Shown here piece by piece: positions 45,945 to 54,856 of a DNA stretch of 64,000 nt (positions are counted from its first letter, which is position 1; every line of letters starts with the position of its first letter). The stretch spans positions 992,001-1,056,000 of the forward strand of contig NZ_OX638201.1 in NCBI RefSeq assembly GCF_951805225.1. Reading direction: 5' to 3'. Source of the stretch: an uncultured Flavobacterium sp. (GTDB lineage Bacteria > Bacteroidota > Bacteroidia > Flavobacteriales > Flavobacteriaceae). Under the pieces are notes generated by a model that saw nothing but the letters and a program-made list of their open reading frames with translations, was not told the origin of the DNA and did not search any database. The position numbers were made by a program, and so were the translations under genes.

Positions 45945-46091
45945 ATGAAAGCAAATAAAACAAGAAACAAAGAGATTACAAAACTTTATATGTCGAATAA
46001 ATCACTGAAAAATAAAGATCGGACGATCAACTTAATGGTATTTTCTATCGTCTTTTTTATCGCTGTTTTACTAATCTCTCAAATAGTTTAG
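45945..46091 (+). CDS. Single-span miniprotein, 48 aa
   Basis: ATG at 45945. A basic N-terminal half (MKANKTRNKEITKLYMSNKS) is followed by a helix at about 30-46 (LMVFSIVFFIAVLLIS). No family recognised. The basic tail and single span fit a small inner-membrane protein. It lies about 205 bases after lanB with a weak hairpin at 45759-45777 in between, so any link to the lanthipeptide locus is doubtful. Confidence 0.45.
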   Translation: MKANKTRNKEITKLYMSNKSLKNKDRTINLMVFSIVFFIAVLLISQIV

Positions 46092-46190
46092 ATAATATTT
46101 AATGTAGTTTATTTCAGAATGATAAAATTTTATTATTTTGGCAAAAACTTTTACTATATAATTTACTAAACCGAATACAACCAAACCATT

Positions 46191-46337
46191 ATGAAAATTA
46201 TAAACCCCATTATTGATCCAAAAATCAATCTAACATCGAAAAAAAGTTTCTTTTCAAGCTTATTTCAAAACAAAACAGAAGAACCTATTAATGCTACAAT
46301 AGAAAAGCCAAATAAAGAAGTTCGTAAGAATAAATAA
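46191..46337 (+). CDS. Small basic protein, 48 aa, unknown
   Basis: ATG at 46191, 48 codons, rich in Lys, Asn and Pro, with no hydrophobic helix. A strong terminator follows directly, which supports a real transcript ending here. No family recognised. Confidence 0.4.
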   Translation: MKIINPIIDPKINLTSKKSFFSSLFQNKTEEPINATIEKPNKEVRKNK

Positions 46338-46340
46338 ATT

Positions 46341-46375
46341 AAAAACCTCCAAATCAAACGACTTTGGAGGTTTTT
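46341..46375. terminator. Bidirectional rho-independent terminator
   Basis: AAAAACCTCCAAA (46341-46353) pairs with TTTGGAGGTTTTT (46363-46375), with further T residues after. It is shared by the small gene upstream and the convergent YdeI-like gene. Confidence 0.8.
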
Positions 46376-46389
46376 TTTATTTTCTAAAA

Positions 46390-47004
46390 TTATTTCTTTG
46401 CATATTGCCAGAATCTGCCTTTTCCTTCCGCAATCCATTCCAGAGATTGTTCAATTCGTTTTTGTCTTGTAGCATCAGTTTTAGCGTCGATTATCCAAAC
46501 TAAATAATCTTTGCGATAAGCATCTGATTTCGATTCCCAAATCTCTTTTGCTTTTTTATTTGCGTTAAGCGCTTCAACTAAATAATCAGGCGTTTCGATC
46601 ACTTTTGGTTTGTCAGATACAGGTTTTTCTTTTTTGATTCCATTCTCATTAATTGTCATTGCTTCTTTAAGGAGTGAAACCAAAACATCTTTTGATGGTA
46701 ATTCAGACACAGATTTCAATTTATCCATGTAACCAAATTTCTTTCCCGCTTTTACACTTTCTGCGATTTCTTTGTCTTTTATAAATTCGGCTTTATAAAT
46801 ACTAAAGGAACAATGATTTTTGAAACCTGCAATCATACATAAATGATCGCCTTTATAAGAATAATGAGGCGTTCCCCATTTTATATCTTCCGCTGCATCC
46901 GGACAAGTTTCGTGAATAATTTGTCGTAAATATTCCAGAATTGGCTTCGCAAAACCTTCAGATTTTGCAATATATTCGTCTACTTTTGAATTTAATTGTG
47001 CCAT
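46390..47004 (-). CDS. YdeI/OmpD-associated family protein (DUF1801 + OmdA-type)
   Basis: 204 residues. The N-terminal DUF1801-like fold (LEYLRQIIHETCPDAAEDIKWGTPHYSYKG, quoted in part: IIHETCPDAAEDIKWG) and the C-terminal YdeI-type segment (KAKEIWESKSDAYRKDYLVW, ending EWIAEGKGRFWQ) are typical of this two-part cytosolic family. The biochemical function of the family is not established. It stands alone between a terminator and the cold shock gene. Confidence 0.82.
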   Translation of the reverse strand: MAQLNSKVDEYIAKSEGFAKPILEYLRQIIHETCPDAAEDIKWGTPHYSYKGDHLCMIAGFKNHCSFSIYKAEFIKDKEIAESVKAGKKFGYMDKLKSVSELPSKDVLVSLLKEAMTINENGIKKEKPVSDKPKVIETPDYLVEALNANKKAKEIWESKSDAYRKDYLVWIIDAKTDATRQKRIEQSLEWIAEGKGRFWQYAKK

Positions 47005-47292
47005 TTTAATTTTGTTTTTATAATGGGAAATCCGCTGCTAAAGATAATCCGTATTTTTAAATTTCTCAAAATAATCACATTAATAAATGCAAAATAGCAT
47101 TGATATCCAGATGGTTTTATTCAAGGTCTAATTTTTTTTATTAAGATATTCAAATGTTAATGGATAATTAAAATGTGAGATATTTAGCTTAGTTATGATA
47201 CAATTTATATATTGTTTAAGTCTAATTAGTTCTTTTTCAGTTTTGTACTGTTAAATTTGATATATTTACACGAATAAATTAATTATATTAAG

Positions 47293-47484
47293 ATGCAAGA
47301 AGGTACAGTAAAATTCTTCAATGAAGAAAAAGGTTTTGGTTTTATTACACCAAAAAATGGTGGTAGTGAAATTTTTGTTCATGTTTCAGGTTTATCAGAA
47401 AATATCCGTGAGAACGATGAAGTACGTTACGACGTAGCAGAAGGTAAAAAAGGACCTAATGCAGTAAATGTTGTGGTAGCCTAA
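47293..47484 (+). CDS. Cold shock protein, CspA family
   Basis: 63 residues forming one OB-fold cold shock domain. It carries RNP1 KGFGFI and RNP2 IFVHVS, and starts MQEGTVKFFNEEKGFGFITP. It binds single-stranded RNA/DNA and melts RNA structure. A TAAATTTG element at 47252-47259 could be the -7 box, giving a short leader. A strong terminator follows, so it is monocistronic. Confidence 0.96.
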   Translation: MQEGTVKFFNEEKGFGFITPKNGGSEIFVHVSGLSENIRENDEVRYDVAEGKKGPNAVNVVVA

Positions 47485-47500
47485 TACATTAGGACAAAGA

Positions 47501-47537
47501 AAAAAAAGCACCTGTCGAAAAACAGGTGCTTTTTTTT
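47501..47537 (+). terminator. Terminator of the cold shock gene
   Basis: GCACCTGT / ACAGGTGC stem with A- and T-tracts on the two sides, loop about 6 bases, ending in seven T residues. Confidence 0.85.
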
Positions 47538-47568
47538 TGATGAAAAAACATTTAGATATACCTAGTTT

Positions 47569-48600
47569 TTATAATGGATTATTTGAAAACTTGATAGCGT
47601 TCAAATCAATAGTTTCAGGTTCCTGATCACTTATTTCAAATGAAACTTCGATTTCATTTTCAGATACAAATTTTATTGTTTTGCCACATCCGTGATTACA
47701 AGATTCTACAATTATGGGAAAATACAATTTTTTGTTTTTATCGTATCCGAGAATGTTATTTCGAAAATAACTGACAATTTTGAAAGAGTCATTTTCGATA
47801 AAGTCATTTTTATCATAGTTTCCATTAAATTTAAATAAATCTTCTGTATAATAAGTACTTGTAATAATATCAGGTGATTTTCCGTTTTTTGGCGCATTAT
47901 CAGAATACCATTTATTCTCAAAATTTTTATAATAATTAATATCTTTTTCTTTTCCGGTTGGCGTGTAAATCCATTTGCTTTTGTTTGCAAACTCATACAA
48001 TTCTTTCTTGATCTCAGGATTAGAATCCAAAATTTTATTTTCAGCAAAATCACCTTCAAGGGCTTCTCCGGATACTAAACTATGTTCCCCAATATATTGT
48101 AAAGTATAAAATTTTAGAGTATCCATATTTAACATTATAAAAATCAAATACTTACTAGGATCTCCATTGCCTAAAGGAGATTCCATAAACGAAAATAGAA
48201 AATAGTCTACGTTTTGAACCTTCTTTCTTACTCGACGCTTCGAATTAGAATCCATATATACATAATTGTAATCGCTTACAAGTAAAGTATCGGTCTTAAT
48301 AAGTTGAAGTTTTTCTTTGTTTCTTTTATATTTTGAAGCTATCAGTACATTTTTATCACCATCAAGCAAAAATTCATCATCATCGCTGGCTTCGCTTCCT
48401 GATATTTCAATAGTCTCAGTATCATCCTCATTATTTATAGAGAATAAAGTTATTGTTTTATCAGTTACAGCTATTTTGGAGCTATCTTTTTTAGGAGTTG
48501 TATTTGCTTTATTATCAGCTTTTTTTTCATCATTCTTGCAAGAAGAAAAAGTAATAAGAGCTAAAAGAATTATGGCAAGTTGGTTTTTAATTGCTTTCAA
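47569..48600 (-). CDS. Lipoprotein, 343 aa, unknown
   Basis: Starts at TTG 48600; no ATG gives the signal peptide. Lipobox FSSC (Cys21) followed by KNDEKK, then a Lys/Thr-rich linker and a mixed alpha/beta body with no recognised domain. The CNHGCGKT segment near the C-terminus contributes two closely spaced cysteines. It is divergent from the lipoprotein at 48751 and resembles other uncharacterised Bacteroidota lipoproteins. Confidence 0.65.
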   Translation of the reverse strand: MKAIKNQLAIILLALITFSSCKNDEKKADNKANTTPKKDSSKIAVTDKTITLFSINNEDDTETIEISGSEASDDDEFLLDGDKNVLIASKYKRNKEKLQLIKTDTLLVSDYNYVYMDSNSKRRVRKKVQNVDYFLFSFMESPLGNGDPSKYLIFIMLNMDTLKFYTLQYIGEHSLVSGEALEGDFAENKILDSNPEIKKELYEFANKSKWIYTPTGKEKDINYYKNFENKWYSDNAPKNGKSPDIITSTYYTEDLFKFNGNYDKNDFIENDSFKIVSYFRNNILGYDKNKKLYFPIIVESCNHGCGKTIKFVSENEIEVSFEISDQEPETIDLNAIKFSNNPL

Positions 48601-48750
48601 TTAATTGACAGTTTTTGGTTGATGGAAAGATAAAATTTATTTTATGATTTAAAAATAAAGTAGCCAAAGTCTTTTTAAAATTTTATAATTATTGCTTTAA
48701 TATCTTGGAGTTGACAACTAAAATTTGCTAGTTTTACTTAAAAACAAATT

Positions 48751-49386
48751 GTGGTAAAAAAAGCACTATTCCTATTTCTTATTTCAATTCTTACAACATC
48801 GTGCAAACAAGAAATGAAAGAACCAATTAAAAAAATCCCCAAGGAAACTCAGAAAGTTGCTGAAGATAAAATTGAACCAGTAATTAATGATCAATTAACT
48901 GATTTTGTTGGATTATATGAATATGAAGATAAAGATAATCCAAAGGAAAGTCTTTTTCTGGTTTTGAAAATAGTTGACACTAAAAGCATTGCCAATTTTG
49001 AAGGATATGCGTGGGAAGAAAAAAATGAAAAAGGAGAAGTAGCTGAGAAAACATTAGCGGGATTACTTTACGGAAATACCGATTTGTTTCAGGATGTTAG
49101 AGAAGGTTATGCTCCGGGGTTTTTTGTTGCCAATGTACAAGTTGAACCATTTCGTAATACTGAATTAAAAGTAAGTATAGATGGAGATTCTTCGGCTATT
49201 TTCGAAGATCCTATTCCGCTAAGTATTAAATCAACCAAAGAAGCTTTAGCAAAAGGATATAAAATATGGGAAGTAACAGAAATGGATATTGCCAAAAATT
49301 TAATTTTTGAAGTAAAAAATTCTAATGAATTAATATTGAAATCTGATCTTGGTTCAGATGAAAAAACATTCAGTAAGACAAAATAA
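48751..49386 (+). CDS. Lipoprotein, 211 aa, unknown
   Basis: Starts at GTG 48751 with signal MVKKALFLFLISILTTSC (lipobox TTSC). The body begins with a lysine- and proline-rich linker, then a compact beta-rich domain (DFVGLYEYEDKDNPKESLFL). No family recognised. The sirtuin gene follows after 18 bases, so the two are probably co-transcribed. Confidence 0.65.
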   Translation: MVKKALFLFLISILTTSCKQEMKEPIKKIPKETQKVAEDKIEPVINDQLTDFVGLYEYEDKDNPKESLFLVLKIVDTKSIANFEGYAWEEKNEKGEVAEKTLAGLLYGNTDLFQDVREGYAPGFFVANVQVEPFRNTELKVSIDGDSSAIFEDPIPLSIKSTKEALAKGYKIWEVTEMDIAKNLIFEVKNSNELILKSDLGSDEKTFSKTK

Positions 49387-49404
49387 TATTTAGAGAATTA
49401 AAAT

Positions 49405-50235
49405 ATGAACGAGCAACTTACTGAAATCATAAAGCAGGTTTATCATAAGAAAAACAGAAATCTCTTTACGTTTTTAACCGGCGCCGGAATTTCTGCAGAA
49501 AGCGGTATTCCGACTTATAGAGGAGTTGATGGAATCTGGGTAAAAGGAACGAAATTTCATAAACCGGAGGAATTTGGAACGTTTAAATATTTTAAAGAAA
49601 ATCCCGAAGAAGTTTGGCAATATTCACTCTTTAGAAAAAAGATGTTTGAAAATGCGCAGACCAATAAAAGTCATCATGAAATTGCAGAAATTGAAAATTT
49701 GTTGCAAGACAGATTTCACTTAATAACTCAAAATATAGACAATTTGCACAGGCGTTCCGGTGTAGAAAGAATATACGAAATACACGGAAATAACAGAGAA
49801 ATTAAATGCTCGAATGGTTGTAAAGAAATCGAGTTTTTGCCCGCAGAAATTGAAGGTAAAAACATAGATGAAGATCTCACAGAAAAAGATATCGAATTAC
49901 TGAAATGCAAAGAATGCGGAAGTTGGATGAGATCAAATATACTTTGGTTTGATGAATATTATGATGAAAAGACAAACAAAAAATTCAGTTCTTTAAAAAT
50001 AGCCAAAAACTCTGGAATTCTTTTTATTGTGGGAACATCCGGAGCAACAAATTTGCCAATGGCAATTGCAGAAACTACATTAAAATACGGAGGAACTATT
50101 GTTGATATTAATACTGAAGACAATTTATTTACAGCACTTATTAAAGACAAGAAAAATAAAATTATCATTCGGGAAACTTCAACCGAAGCTTTGAAAACAA
50201 TTCGGGAAATATTAGAAAATATAACAAAAGAATAA
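49405..50235 (+). CDS. Sir2-family NAD-dependent protein deacylase
   Basis: 276 residues. The NAD-binding GAGISAESGIPTYRG motif, TQNIDNLHRRSG, catalytic His127 (EIHGNN) and four zinc-binding cysteines (Cys135, Cys139, Cys168, Cys171) are all present, followed by the VGTSGATNLPMA nicotinamide-side block. It removes acyl groups from lysines using NAD+. It is cytosolic. It sits in a plus-strand group with a lipoprotein before (18 bases) and an unknown 148-residue gene after (21 bases). Confidence 0.93.
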   Translation: MNEQLTEIIKQVYHKKNRNLFTFLTGAGISAESGIPTYRGVDGIWVKGTKFHKPEEFGTFKYFKENPEEVWQYSLFRKKMFENAQTNKSHHEIAEIENLLQDRFHLITQNIDNLHRRSGVERIYEIHGNNREIKCSNGCKEIEFLPAEIEGKNIDEDLTEKDIELLKCKECGSWMRSNILWFDEYYDEKTNKKFSSLKIAKNSGILFIVGTSGATNLPMAIAETTLKYGGTIVDINTEDNLFTALIKDKKNKIIIRETSTEALKTIREILENITKE

Positions 50236-50256
50236 ACTGTTTTAAATGTAAAATTT

Positions 50257-50703
50257 ATGTGCGAAACCGGAAAAGAAATTAAGCTTTGTACTTGCTTTCC
50301 AGCGACTATGAATAAGATTGTGCACCACAAAAATTCCAGAAAATCCAAAAATAAAAGGCGTAACGATTTTACTTGGACATTAAAAAGATGTTTGGGATTT
50401 AGTAACTCTACAATGGATGGAATGGGATATATGCCAGACGAGACTTTATCAGAAGATTTGACAAATGAAAAAATGCTTATTGATCTAAATAGCAGAAATT
50501 GTTTCGATTTTGATTATAAGCCTAGTGAAGGAGATAATCTCCAAATTTTTGGTCCGGAAATTTATGGGGGAAGACACTTATCTTTTATTTTTGAAAATGA
50601 AGAATGGATAGCTGATTCTTATTTAGCTTTCATGTATGAGCTGGAAAAAATAAACTATGGAAAAGTAACTTTTGAAGATAAAACGGAGAATAAAAATGAT
50701 TAA
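50257..50703 (+). CDS. Unknown cytosolic protein, 148 aa
   Basis: ATG at 50257. It starts MCETGKEIKLCTC, a cysteine-containing strand, then a very basic segment (HHKNSRKSKNKRRNDF) and an acidic, aromatic C-terminal half (DFDYKPSEGDNLQIFGPEIY). No signal peptide and no recognised family. It follows the sirtuin gene by 21 bases and overlaps the next lipoprotein start by eight bases. Confidence 0.65.
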   Translation: MCETGKEIKLCTCFPATMNKIVHHKNSRKSKNKRRNDFTWTLKRCLGFSNSTMDGMGYMPDETLSEDLTNEKMLIDLNSRNCFDFDYKPSEGDNLQIFGPEIYGGRHLSFIFENEEWIADSYLAFMYELEKINYGKVTFEDKTENKND

Positions 50704-51217
50704 AAAAATACTACTATTATTAATAACTTCTTTAATTATTACAAGCTGTAAAAATGAAAAAGAAGAGAATAAAGTTATAGTTACAAAAAGCGATAACAGT
50801 AAAAATTCGGAAGACCTTTTAGAAAAAGACAAAGATTCTAAAACCTTAGATTTACAGGATGAAAATAGCGAGGAACCACCTAAAGAATCACTTTTTAAAT
50901 GCAAACAAAATGACAACGGTGTTTCAATATATGACGATCCTCTAAATAAAACATGTGTCTGTAATGAAAGCACCTTTGACAGCGCATATGAAATTTTTTA
51001 TAAGGAATCACCGGATTACATTCAGCATAATTTATTAAAAAATTTGCCACAAGAAAATCACGTATGGAAAGCTGCCGATGCCGACGTTACTTATACTTGG
51101 ATTTTGCAGGATACTTTAAAAATAAATATGTTTTTTCAAGGTGGCGAAAACAATTATGTGTTTTACAAAAACAGCGACGATAAAATGGAATACAAAGAAT
51201 ATTTATCGCTTCCTTAA
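50696..51217 (+). CDS. Lipoprotein, 173 aa, unknown
   Basis: The ATG at 50696 (MIKKILLLLITSLIITSC, lipobox ITSC) is preferred over an upstream frame extension because ACGGAG lies just before it. An acidic, Glu/Ser-rich linker is followed by a small domain containing DPLNKTCVCNESTFDSAY. Its start overlaps the end of the 148-residue gene by eight bases. It converges on the lipoprotein at 51225. Confidence 0.7.
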   Translation: MIKKILLLLITSLIITSCKNEKEENKVIVTKSDNSKNSEDLLEKDKDSKTLDLQDENSEEPPKESLFKCKQNDNGVSIYDDPLNKTCVCNESTFDSAYEIFYKESPDYIQHNLLKNLPQENHVWKAADADVTYTWILQDTLKINMFFQGGENNYVFYKNSDDKMEYKEYLSLP

Positions 51218-51224
51218 TTGAAAT

Positions 51225-52061
51225 TTAATCGCAACTTAAACCATACAAATCTAATCCGCCTAGAAGTATCGTGTTGAATTTGTTGTTTTTTTGCTGAACC
51301 AGAACTCTTCTTTCAGGGAATTTACATTTTGACAGTTTTGAATTTTTCCCCCATAAGAAATCATCATTATAAGTAAAATATGCCGGACCATTATTAGCAA
51401 AAATTTTTACTTTGGTTGGATCGGTATCAAAATATCTATAAACCAAACTATCATCTATTTTTTGAATTTTATTTTGAACGGCATAATAATTCTTCCCGTA
51501 AGTTAGTTTTAATGGTTTGATGGAGCAGAGAAGAGGTTTACCATTTTTTGCGGTATCAAAATTTTTAATAGTCAAGCCAATAAAATTTTCTCTGCAATCG
51601 TCGATTCTGCAAACTACTTCATCGACAGTTACTTCTGAGAAACCTTTGGTTCCGTAAACATAGTATTTAGGCTCGATAATTTTCTTAATCTCTTTTTCTA
51701 ATTCTTTACTTTTAATAAGCTGAACGATTCCTAAAGTATCATAATATTCGAACTTTCGTTTTTTTGCAGACCAATGATCATAAAAACCAGTTTCTAACGA
51801 ATCGGTTTCGTTTATTGTGCGGTAGATTTTTTCGTATTCAGGATTTTTACCAGAATCAAATATTTCAACAACAATTGCTGTAGTATTATTTGCCAGATTG
51901 TAGACAGGATAAATCGTGTTATCTGTTATTTCTGCTTCTAGTTGTTTAGTATCGTTAGTCACATTTTGTAATTGAATATTCTTGATTTTGTTGTCTTTAT
52001 CTTTACAGGAAATGAATAAGGAAAATGAGATAATGAATATTATAATAGTTGTTTTATGCAT
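51225..52061 (-). CDS. Lipoprotein, 278 aa, unknown
   Basis: ATG at 52061. Lipobox FISC (Cys19). The body contains a paired-cysteine segment (VVCRIDDCRENF), which may form a disulfide, and ends LGGLDLYGLSCD. No family recognised. The next lipoprotein upstream (52109) is on the same strand with a 47-base gap, so they are probably co-transcribed. Confidence 0.65.
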   Translation of the reverse strand: MHKTTIIIFIISFSLFISCKDKDNKIKNIQLQNVTNDTKQLEAEITDNTIYPVYNLANNTTAIVVEIFDSGKNPEYEKIYRTINETDSLETGFYDHWSAKKRKFEYYDTLGIVQLIKSKELEKEIKKIIEPKYYVYGTKGFSEVTVDEVVCRIDDCRENFIGLTIKNFDTAKNGKPLLCSIKPLKLTYGKNYYAVQNKIQKIDDSLVYRYFDTDPTKVKIFANNGPAYFTYNDDFLWGKNSKLSKCKFPERRVLVQQKNNKFNTILLGGLDLYGLSCD

Positions 52062-52108
52062 TGAAGACTTTTTTTAAATATTGTATGATTAAAAAAACAG
52101 AAAGATGA

Positions 52109-52774
52109 TTAACAACAACCTATTATATCAACCGCTTTTTTTAGTTTTTTTGAATACCCAATATAAGTGGTATCTTCTTCTCCAAGTGAAATTATGAATA
52201 AAGGTCTTTTATCATTTTGACAATCAATAAAGGCATCATAATCTAGAAAATCGTCTTTTGATTGTCCAAAAATATCATCTTTTTTCATTTCATTTTTATC
52301 AGATACATTCTGAAATGATTCTTTACTTAATACGTCTTTAGCTTTAGTTAGAATATATTTTTCCAGTTCGGCATCACTTTTAATAAATTCTAAATCATAA
52401 CCATTTATCAAATAATAAGTTTCGAATGATTTTTCATAAATCATTTCGCCAGCATTATTAAAAATTTGTAATACAGATGTGGTTTTGTTTATATTTCCTT
52501 TTGGAACATTAAATATAAATTTATCATCAGTCGATAAATCTGAAAATTTTGCAAAGAGAGAATCTCTAAACTCTTCTTTGAGTACAGTATTACTAGCATC
52601 ATAATACACTGTTTCAGATGTTTTTACTACAGAATTCAAAGTGTCTTCTTTTGGTTCTATGTTTTTCAAACTATCACTTGCTATTGAAGCTTTTTCGGTT
52701 TGTTGTTTTTCAGCTCGATTGCAGGCATAAAAACATAAAATAGTAACAAGACAAATTAGAGTATTTCGAAGCAT
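52109..52774 (-). CDS. Lipoprotein, 221 aa, unknown
   Basis: ATG at 52774. Signal MLRNTLICLVTILCFYAC with lipobox-like FYAC (Cys18), then a Ser/Lys/Glu linker and a domain rich in Asp and Lys. The protein ends IIGCC, an unusual double cysteine. No family recognised. Confidence 0.6.
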   Translation of the reverse strand: MLRNTLICLVTILCFYACNRAEKQQTEKASIASDSLKNIEPKEDTLNSVVKTSETVYYDASNTVLKEEFRDSLFAKFSDLSTDDKFIFNVPKGNINKTTSVLQIFNNAGEMIYEKSFETYYLINGYDLEFIKSDAELEKYILTKAKDVLSKESFQNVSDKNEMKKDDIFGQSKDDFLDYDAFIDCQNDKRPLFIISLGEEDTTYIGYSKKLKKAVDIIGCC

Positions 52775-52994
52775 TATTGGCGATTGTATTTTGGTTATGG
52801 TTAATCCAAATATACAGAAGTATTTTAAAAAAAATCATCAGTTTTATAAAGATATTTAGTGCCTAATGGCACATTACAGCTCTTGATTTACATTATAAAT
52901 AAAAAAAGGATATGCAAACAAGAATATAGTTGAGTGTTATATTTTCATTTGCATATTCAAGATAAAAAAGAAATTTTGCGGACACAAATATTAT

Positions 52995-53112
52995 AAATAA
53001 ATTTCAAACACGAATTGCACGAATTAGCACAAATTCTAATAAGTTAACCTTGTTTGTGAAATTAATTTCACAAACAAATTAGTGACAATTAGTGCAATTT
53101 GTGTTTTTCATA
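52995..53112. repeat. Long imperfect palindrome in the 52.8-53.1 kb gap
   Basis: The left arm (AAACACGAATTGCACGAATT, then AGCACAAATT) is roughly complementary to the right arm (AATTAGTGACAATTAGTGCA, then ATTTGTGTTTTTCAT). The centre TTGTTTGTGAAATTAATTTC is itself a dyad with ACAAACAAATT. It resembles other flavobacterial intergenic elements and probably folds as a large hairpin after the 53132 gene. A small GTGCC-taat-GGCAC hairpin lies at about 52859-52872. No gene is present in 52775-53131. Confidence 0.5.
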
Positions 53113-53131
53113 TTTGTGTACACACGGTAGT

Positions 53132-54433
53132 TTATAGAGCAGTAATTTTTACAGAACTGGCTTTGTCATTAAAACTTCCTAAACAGCTATTATTTCCCGT
53201 TATTACAACAGATTCACCTCCATAATTATCGTTTTGATACATGGTGATTTTGTATCCGCTTTCTAATCGAACAGAAGACAAATCATCATTTACAATTCCG
53301 TAAGATTTTAGCTGAGCCAATGTATAATTACCAACAGGCAAAGCGATTGCATAACCTGTATAATTGCAATTTTGGTAAAGCGTTACAATACCTCCAGCCG
53401 AAGCATTGTATTTATTATCGGTATAAATGCGCGAAAGATTGCCTACGCCATCAAAATAATTATCAGCTAGTTTTGCAGGATCTGTTGCAAATTCGCCACC
53501 TTGTACAATCGCATCATTTCCATCATTCCATGCCCACGGAGCGTTTGCGCCGCCGGTTTTAAAATCATTTCCTGTAAATCCTCCGCCTGGACTAGAAAAC
53601 AATTGTGTATTAAATCGTTGATCCCATAATCCGCCGCTTTCAAAAATATCGACAAGTTTATATTCCACATAATTATCATAATTATCAGCTGGTATTTGCG
53701 CCACTCCGCTTGAAGATGGATAATAGATAATTCCGTCTCCGTCAATATCGTGCTGCGGCCACGCTTTAAGACTATGGCCTTTAGAATCTTGTGCCGTAAC
53801 AGGATGCAATTCTCCGTTAAAATCTCTCATTTGCAAAGTTCCGTCAATGCTTTCCAAACCGCTTACAAAAGAACTTCCGGACGGAACATACGAAAAGAAA
53901 TCAGAGTGACTTACAGTAACCGCTCCTTTTAAAGTTCCATAAGTTGAACCATTTTTTTCTACAATCATTAATACACCTTCCAAATCATTTTCGTGCTGAT
54001 CTAATGAATACAAAAGCGGATTATCTGTCCAATCTCTTGGAGAGAAAAAAGCATACGTAATGAACCAATGTGTGTTTGATTCTACTATCGAATAGTAACA
54101 ATGTGCCGCTAAAGAATTGGCATAAGCCGGAAGATTATTCCAGTTGTTTAAGCCATTCCAGTCATTGTCGTAATTAATAGCCGTAAGATAATCTGATTTT
54201 CCTCCTTCGGAATACGTTCCTGTTGCATCTACATCTTTGTAATGAATTGGCGCCCATCTTCTTGCCAAATCAGAACTTGCAGCTGAACTCATTTTTTTGA
54301 AGCTTTTTTGTTCTTTTACCACAGCGGTAGTTTCTGCTTCGTCCAATGTCGTGTCCTGACAAGAGAATGTAATTGCAGATAATGCAATAATTAAGACTTT
54401 ACTTAAAATCTTTTTTGGATTCTGTTTTTTCAT
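53132..54433 (-). CDS. Exported Vps62-like protein with C-terminal beta/gamma-crystallin domain
   Basis: 433 residues. Signal peptide with TFSC (possible lipid anchor). The main domain (~55-330) starts ARRWAPIHYKDVD and has HWFITYAFFSPRDW and LDQHENDLEGVLMIVEKNG, similar to Vps62-like proteins and related to the fold of necrosis-inducing proteins, whose equivalent motif carries metal-binding residues. Residues ~350-433 form a beta/gamma-crystallin domain with two Greek-key motifs (VTLYQNCNYTGYAIAL; ITMYQNDNYGGESVVI), likely calcium binding. Secreted or surface protein; activity unknown. Confidence 0.75.
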   Translation of the reverse strand: MKKQNPKKILSKVLIIALSAITFSCQDTTLDEAETTAVVKEQKSFKKMSSAASSDLARRWAPIHYKDVDATGTYSEGGKSDYLTAINYDNDWNGLNNWNNLPAYANSLAAHCYYSIVESNTHWFITYAFFSPRDWTDNPLLYSLDQHENDLEGVLMIVEKNGSTYGTLKGAVTVSHSDFFSYVPSGSSFVSGLESIDGTLQMRDFNGELHPVTAQDSKGHSLKAWPQHDIDGDGIIYYPSSSGVAQIPADNYDNYVEYKLVDIFESGGLWDQRFNTQLFSSPGGGFTGNDFKTGGANAPWAWNDGNDAIVQGGEFATDPAKLADNYFDGVGNLSRIYTDNKYNASAGGIVTLYQNCNYTGYAIALPVGNYTLAQLKSYGIVNDDLSSVRLESGYKITMYQNDNYGGESVVITGNNSCLGSFNDKASSVKITAL

Positions 54434-54856
54434 AATTCTAGGTTTAATGGTTTATAATAGATTTAAATACACTGATTTTTATAAATTATGGATTAGCATT
54501 AGAAACTTGTTTTTGAATTATAATTCTTACTACTTGTAAGTACTGTAAAAGAGAAATCGTACTATCTGAAGGATATTATAATACCGTTAACAAAAAGTTA
54601 ATAAGATTAAGATTATTTATTGCTTGCAAAGTCAGTAAAAGCGCTGAAGTATTTTAAGTAGATATCGCAGTTAGAATGGCGCGTGCATACAAGTTATAAC
54701 CGTGATATTGGGAAGATTAAGATATGTTACCGATAAATTAAATTATGGTTAACTGGTTGTGTTTGATTCTATTTTAATGTAATTAATTCTCAAATTTACA
54801 AACGTGTCAATAAAGCATAAAACAATTTATTCTCTTATAATAGTACCTTAATAAAC
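54434..54856. other. Divergent intergenic region, 423 bases
   Basis: No gene seen. The minus strand carries TAAATTTG (54792-54799), a possible -7 box far upstream of the 54433 start. No convincing promoter pair was found for ppk1. Confidence 0.35.

Noticed and set aside
49405..50703. Sirtuin plus unknown gene as an antiphage defence system
   Set aside because: The sirtuin has a complete zinc site and usual deacylase length, and there is no Argonaute, nuclease or other effector beside it.
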